This document shows, in pieces, positions 13,899 through 17,292 of a DNA stretch of 17,292 nt. How positions within the stretch are numbered: the first letter of the stretch is position 1; every line of letters starts with the position of its first letter. The DNA is taken from NCBI GenBank assembly GCA_025351545.1, contig JANXVQ010000646.1, positions 1 through 17,292 on the forward strand. The letters run 5' to 3'. A model generated the notes under the pieces. That model searched no databases and was not told the DNA's origin. It worked only from the letters and a program-made list of their open reading frames with translations. Made by a program: the position numbers and the translations under genes. This DNA comes from Spirosoma sp. Its GTDB lineage: Bacteria > Bacteroidota > Bacteroidia > Cytophagales > Spirosomataceae.

Positions 13899-15803
13899 AT
13901 GCTTACCAAACCACTCGAACAAACTTATTACATCATTGATTTCGACAGCACGTTCACGAAAGTAGAAGCGCTCGACGTGCTGGGCGAGATTTCGCTTGCG
14001 GGCCGCCCCGACCGCGATGATGCCCTGAATCAAATCAAGACGATTACCGACCGGGGTATGTCGGGCGAAATTTCGTTTACCGATTCCCTCAACCTGCGAC
14101 TTGATCTTTTAAAAGCCCATAAAAGTCAGTTACCCGCCCTCATCGAAATATTGATGGGTAAAATCTCCGATTCCTTTCAACGCAATAAGCAGTTTCTGTC
14201 CGAAAATGCAGAGACGATTTACATCGTTTCCAATGGATTCAAAGAGTTTATTATACCCATTGTAACATCGTTGGGTATTCGGGCAGAAAACGTCTTCGCC
14301 AACACGTTCGAATACAACGAAACCGGCGCCATTGTTGGTTTCGACAAACAAAATCCGCTATCGGCAAACGGCGGCAAATCACAGGTAATTCGAAATCTGA
14401 AACTCGATGGCGAAGTCTACGTTATTGGCGATGGCTATACCGACTATGAGATAAAAGCGTCGGGACTGGCAAATCGTTTTTATGCCTTCACGGAGAACGT
14501 GATGCGGCCCCGCGTTGTGGAAAAAGCTGACCACGTGGCTCCTTCGCTCGATGAGTTTTTGTATCATAATAACCTGAGCCGCAGTCAATCCTACCCAAAA
14601 AGCCGGATCAAGGTTTTACTGCTTGAGAATGTACATCCAAACGCAATTCAACTATTTGAACAGGAAGGATTTAACGTTGAAATTCGGAAGGGAGCGCTCG
14701 ATGAGGACGAACTTATCGAAGCCATCCGTGATGTATCTATTCTGGGTATCCGGTCCAAAACGATGGTTACGGCGCGCGTTTTAGAACACGCCAATAAACT
14801 GATGACCGTTGGGGCGTTCTGCATAGGCACCAACCAGATTGACCTTGACGCTTGTACCGAAAAAGGGATTGCGGTTTTCAATGCACCTTACAGCAACACG
14901 CGTTCGGTGGTTGAGCTGGCCATTGGCGAAATTATTATGCTCATTCGGGGTATTGTACCGAAGAGCAATTTGATGCACAAAGGCGAGTGGGATAAATCGG
15001 CAAAAAATAGCTTCGAAGTACGTGGTAAAAAACTCGGACTGGTGGGCTATGGCAACATTGGCACGCAACTGTCGGTAGTGGCCGAAGCACTGGGTATGGA
15101 GGTTTATTTCTATGATGTCGTGGATAAACTGGCTCTCGGAAACGCCCGAAAATGTAAGTCGCTGGATGAACTGCTAGCAGTATCCGATATCATCAGCCTG
15201 CACACCGACGGCCGGAAAGAGAACAAAAACCTGATTAGTTACCGCGAATTTGGGATGATGAAGAATGGCGTCATTTTCCTGAATCTCTCGCGCGGCCATA
15301 TCGTGGATATTCCGGCGCTGGTCGATGCCATTGAGCGGGGTAAGATTGCGGGTGCCGGGGTTGATGTATTTCCACAGGAGCCAAAAACTAATAATGATGA
15401 GTTTATAAATGCCTTACGTGGGCAACCCAACGTAATTCTGACGCCCCATATTGGCGGCAGTACCGAAGAAGCACAGGCCAACATTGGTAGTTTTGTACCG
15501 GGAAAACTGCTGGAATACATTAACAATGGCAGCACATATGGGAGCGTCAACTTCCCGGAACTGCAACTGCCGCTACTGAAAGGGGCGCACCGGTTGCTGC
15601 ACATTCATACAAATGTACCGGGCATTTTGGCTAAAATGAATACTATTTTCGCCAAGTATCATATCAATATTCACGGCCAGTATCTCAAAACCAACGAAAA
15701 AATCGGTTATGTGATTACAGACGTTGCCAAAGAATATGCCGAAGAAGTAGTCGAAGAACTAAAGGATATTGACAACACAATTAAGTTCAGGCTTTTATAC
15801 TAA
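13899..15803 (+). CDS. serA: SerB-SerA fusion: phosphoserine phosphatase plus 3-phosphoglycerate dehydrogenase
   Basis: One 634-residue protein carries the first and last steps of serine synthesis from 3-phosphoglycerate. Residues 1-225 are a HAD phosphatase of the SerB type: DFDST (14-18) has the nucleophile Asp14 and acid Asp16, VSNG (110-113) is motif II, GGKSQ (158-162) has the motif III Lys, and GDGYTD (177-182) is motif IV. From residue 234 the sequence follows E. coli SerA closely: KVLLLENVHPNAI, GAFCIGTNQIDLDACTEKGI, the NAD-binding GYGNIG (383-388), catalytic Arg465 in SRGHIVD, Glu494 in DVFPQEP and His517 in TPHIGGSTEEAQANIG. Residues about 563-634 are an ACT domain (LLHIHTNVPGILAKM), the serine-feedback site of SerA. 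Length is about 410 residues for SerA plus about 225 for SerB. A SerC-like gene follows 68 bases later. Confidence 0.95.
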   Translation: MLTKPLEQTYYIIDFDSTFTKVEALDVLGEISLAGRPDRDDALNQIKTITDRGMSGEISFTDSLNLRLDLLKAHKSQLPALIEILMGKISDSFQRNKQFLSENAETIYIVSNGFKEFIIPIVTSLGIRAENVFANTFEYNETGAIVGFDKQNPLSANGGKSQVIRNLKLDGEVYVIGDGYTDYEIKASGLANRFYAFTENVMRPRVVEKADHVAPSLDEFLYHNNLSRSQSYPKSRIKVLLLENVHPNAIQLFEQEGFNVEIRKGALDEDELIEAIRDVSILGIRSKTMVTARVLEHANKLMTVGAFCIGTNQIDLDACTEKGIAVFNAPYSNTRSVVELAIGEIIMLIRGIVPKSNLMHKGEWDKSAKNSFEVRGKKLGLVGYGNIGTQLSVVAEALGMEVYFYDVVDKLALGNARKCKSLDELLAVSDIISLHTDGRKENKNLISYREFGMMKNGVIFLNLSRGHIVDIPALVDAIERGKIAGAGVDVFPQEPKTNNDEFINALRGQPNVILTPHIGGSTEEAQANIGSFVPGKLLEYINNGSTYGSVNFPELQLPLLKGAHRLLHIHTNVPGILAKMNTIFAKYHINIHGQYLKTNEKIGYVITDVAKEYAEEVVEELKDIDNTIKFRLLY

Positions 15804-15871
15804 AAGAGCGCGAGATTGACTGTTGCTTACGTAAGCTTTTCATTTTTCGCTCTTTCACTCTTTCGCTCTTT
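15803..15871 (+). promoter_or_regulatory. Structured leader between serA and the serC-like gene
   Basis: The gap contains a perfect 12-base palindrome GCTTACGTAAGC at 15825-15836, then a T-rich stretch. Three tandem 8-base units follow (CGCTCTTT, CACTCTTT, CGCTCTTT; 15848-15871), ending exactly at the ATG of the next gene. AAAGAGCG at 15803-15810, which begins at the last base of the serA stop, is complementary to the first and third units. Pairing would cover the start region of the next gene. A regulatory role is inference. Confidence 0.4.
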
Positions 15872-16963
15872 ATGAAAAACACCTACTTCACGCCCGGTCC
15901 GGCCGAACTCTATCCAACGTTCTACCAGCATCTGCAACAGGCAATGGATGAACAGATTGGCTCAATTTCGCACCGGAGCAAGCAGTTTCAGGGTATTTAT
16001 AAGTTTGCTGATGAGCAACTCCGAACCTTACTCAATATTCCGGCAACACACGGAATATTCTTTGCCGGATCGGCCTCGGAAGTGTGGGAACGGGTACTTC
16101 TTAACTGCGTGGAGCACGAGAGTTTCCACCTCGTGAATGGTTCGTTCTCCCAAAAGTTTTATGATTATGCCCTGTCGTTGAACAAGCATGCTCATATTCT
16201 GGAAAAACCGTTTGGCGAAGGTTTTGACGCGGCCGATGTTGAGGTGCCGGCTTATGCCGAACTGGTTTGTGTGACCCATAATGAAACATCGTCGGGGGTG
16301 CAGATGCGGCCTTCCGAAATTCATAAGCTCAAACGAAAATACCCGAAAAAGTTATTTTGTGTTGATATTGTTTCGTCAGCTCCCTATCCTGACCTGGATT
16401 TTTCGTTGATTGATTCCGCGTTTTTTTCAGTTCAGAAAGCCTTTGGTATGCCTGCTGGTCTCGGCGTTTGGATTGCCAGCCCGGCCTGTCTGGCAAAAGC
16501 GGAACAGTTGCAGCAAAACGATTCACTGACCATTGGCGCGCATAACACGCTGCCGATGCTTTGGAAACATTATAAGACATTTGAAACTCCCGCAACTCCC
16601 AATGTCCTGTACATCTATCTGCTGGGTAAAATTGCGGAAGATTTCAATCGAATCGGTATTGATACCATTCGGAAGCAGACCGAAGAAAAAGCGCGGATGC
16701 TGTATAAGTTCTTAGAGACTTCGACTGATTATGCCCCCTTCGTGAAGCAGGAACGCCACCGTTCGCAAACCGTTATTGTTGCAACAACCGGATCAGCATC
16801 GGCAACAAAATCATCGGCGGATGTTATTGCCGCTGCGAAAACAGCGAATATGATTGTTGGCAGCGGCTACGGAAAATTTAAAGATTCGCAAATTCGGATT
16901 GCCAATTTCCCGGCTGTGTCAGTCGAACAAGTTGGGACTTTGATTGACCAGTTGCAAAAATAG
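15872..16963 (+). CDS. serC: Class V aminotransferase, probably phosphoserine aminotransferase
   Basis: This is a PLP enzyme of aminotransferase fold type I, class V. The start MKNTYFTPGPAELYP and the block ISHRSKQFQGIYK (32-44) are typical of SerC and alanine-glyoxylate transaminases. FFAGSASEVWERVLLNC binds the cofactor phosphate region, THNETSSGVQMRP (135-147) is the substrate region, Asp165 in FCVDIVSS contacts the PLP pyridine nitrogen, and the Schiff-base Lys is Lys189 in FFSVQKAFGMPAGLG. SerC converts 3-phosphohydroxypyruvate and glutamate to phosphoserine and 2-oxoglutarate. The 363-residue length fits. The sequence alone would leave an alanine-glyoxylate type enzyme possible, but its place directly after the SerB-SerA fusion makes phosphoserine aminotransferase the best call. 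A terminator follows, closing the operon. Confidence 0.85.
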   Translation: MKNTYFTPGPAELYPTFYQHLQQAMDEQIGSISHRSKQFQGIYKFADEQLRTLLNIPATHGIFFAGSASEVWERVLLNCVEHESFHLVNGSFSQKFYDYALSLNKHAHILEKPFGEGFDAADVEVPAYAELVCVTHNETSSGVQMRPSEIHKLKRKYPKKLFCVDIVSSAPYPDLDFSLIDSAFFSVQKAFGMPAGLGVWIASPACLAKAEQLQQNDSLTIGAHNTLPMLWKHYKTFETPATPNVLYIYLLGKIAEDFNRIGIDTIRKQTEEKARMLYKFLETSTDYAPFVKQERHRSQTVIVATTGSASATKSSADVIAAAKTANMIVGSGYGKFKDSQIRIANFPAVSVEQVGTLIDQLQK

Positions 16964-16991
16964 GGGCAATAACTAAGGCCTGTTTCCAGCG

Positions 16992-17029
16992 TAACGTCTT
17001 TTCATCCATTGAAAAGACGTTATTTTTTT
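16992..17029 (+). terminator. Intrinsic terminator of the serine operon
   Basis: TAACGTCTTTTCA (16992-17004) and TGAAAAGACGTTA (17010-17022) form a perfect 13-bp stem around a 5-base loop, followed by seven T. It lies 28 bases after the serC stop. Confidence 0.92.
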
Positions 17030-17123
17030 GATCTCATGCCGTTCAAACGGTAAGCCCGGCACAAACCTTATGTTGGCTTTGTGGTTAATAAGACAGGTTT
17101 TTCATGACATTAACTCAACGACA

Positions 17124-17292
17124 ATGAAGAAATTACTTACAACCGCAACATAATTAATGGGCCTGACGGCAAGCACTCTGGCTCAGAACAGGTCAGACTC
17201 AACTGGTAATAGTAAACCGCTTGTTAATGATAAAACGAAACAGGATATCCGGCAAAAAGCTACTCAAACCAGCGAAAAACTGGATGAAGAAA
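17124..17292 (+). pseudogene. Exported-protein gene interrupted by an in-frame stop in its signal peptide, partial
   Basis: From ATG 17124 the frame reads MKKLLTTAT, then TAA at 17151-17153, then in the same frame LMGLTASTLAQNRSDSTGNS and on to the right edge without another stop. Without the TAA this is a normal Bacteroidota signal peptide: basic start, hydrophobic core and cleavage after TLAQ or TLA. The mature part seen is polar and rich in Lys, Gln, Thr and Ser. A second in-frame ATG at 17157 would give MGLTASTLAQ, too short for a functional signal peptide. So the gene is either inactivated, restarted at that ATG, read through, or affected by a sequencing error. The mature protein family cannot be told from about 40 residues. 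Confidence 0.6.

Noticed and set aside
15872..16963. Naming the aminotransferase as an alanine-glyoxylate enzyme
   Set aside because: Motifs are compatible with either class V type, but the position directly after SerB-SerA in the same operon favours phosphoserine aminotransferase.

Overview
The window looks like chromosome from a member of the Bacteroidota, probably order Cytophagales near Spirosoma. The reasons are the mid-range base composition, good matches to the Bacteroidota -7 promoter box (TAnnTTTG) at several genes, the lack of recognisable Shine-Dalgarno sequences, signal peptides ending in AQ or GQ, and lineage-typical families (DUF2911, DUF4174, a divergent GroES-like protein, secreted sialate O-acetylesterase, a SerB-SerA fusion). 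The organism assignment is inference from these traits, not from a marker gene. I see no tRNA, rRNA, CRISPR array, transposase or phage gene.

Region 1 (1-4396, minus strand): a secreted M1 zinc aminopeptidase cut by the left edge is preceded, 15 bases away, by a secreted dipeptidyl-peptidase IV (S9B), forming a likely peptide-degrading operon. Its promoter reaches into a REPIN-like pair of inverted palindromes that separates it from lgt (prolipoprotein diacylglyceryl transferase). Region 2 (4493-5746, plus strand): yidD, diverging from lgt, then a GroES-like protein and a DUF4174 protein, ending at a strong hairpin shared with the convergent gene. Region 3 (5753-9696, minus strand): a secreted sialate O-acetylesterase followed by a co-oriented uncharacterised exported protein; then a 354-base gap that may hold a broken small gene; then a possible outer-membrane beta-barrel protein. 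Region 4 (9697-12644): a mostly empty gap, a DUF2911 protein on the minus strand, and a divergent long acyl-CoA dehydrogenase with its own terminator. Region 5 (12730-17029, plus strand): a YheT-type alpha/beta hydrolase, then the serine pathway. A single polypeptide fuses phosphoserine phosphatase (SerB) to 3-phosphoglycerate dehydrogenase (SerA, with ACT domain), and a SerC-like aminotransferase follows, so two genes could encode all three steps from 3-phosphoglycerate to serine. Region 6 (17124-end): the start of an exported-protein gene whose signal peptide is interrupted by an in-frame TAA.

Most of the window is ordinary housekeeping and secreted-enzyme content, and I did not find a clear new multi-gene system. 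The items most worth a second look are the serine locus with its unusual intergenic leader (three tandem 8-mers abutting the serC start, complementary to the end of the upstream gene), the stop codon inside the last signal peptide, the REPIN-linked promoter of the DPP IV gene, and the possible relic at 8587-8830.
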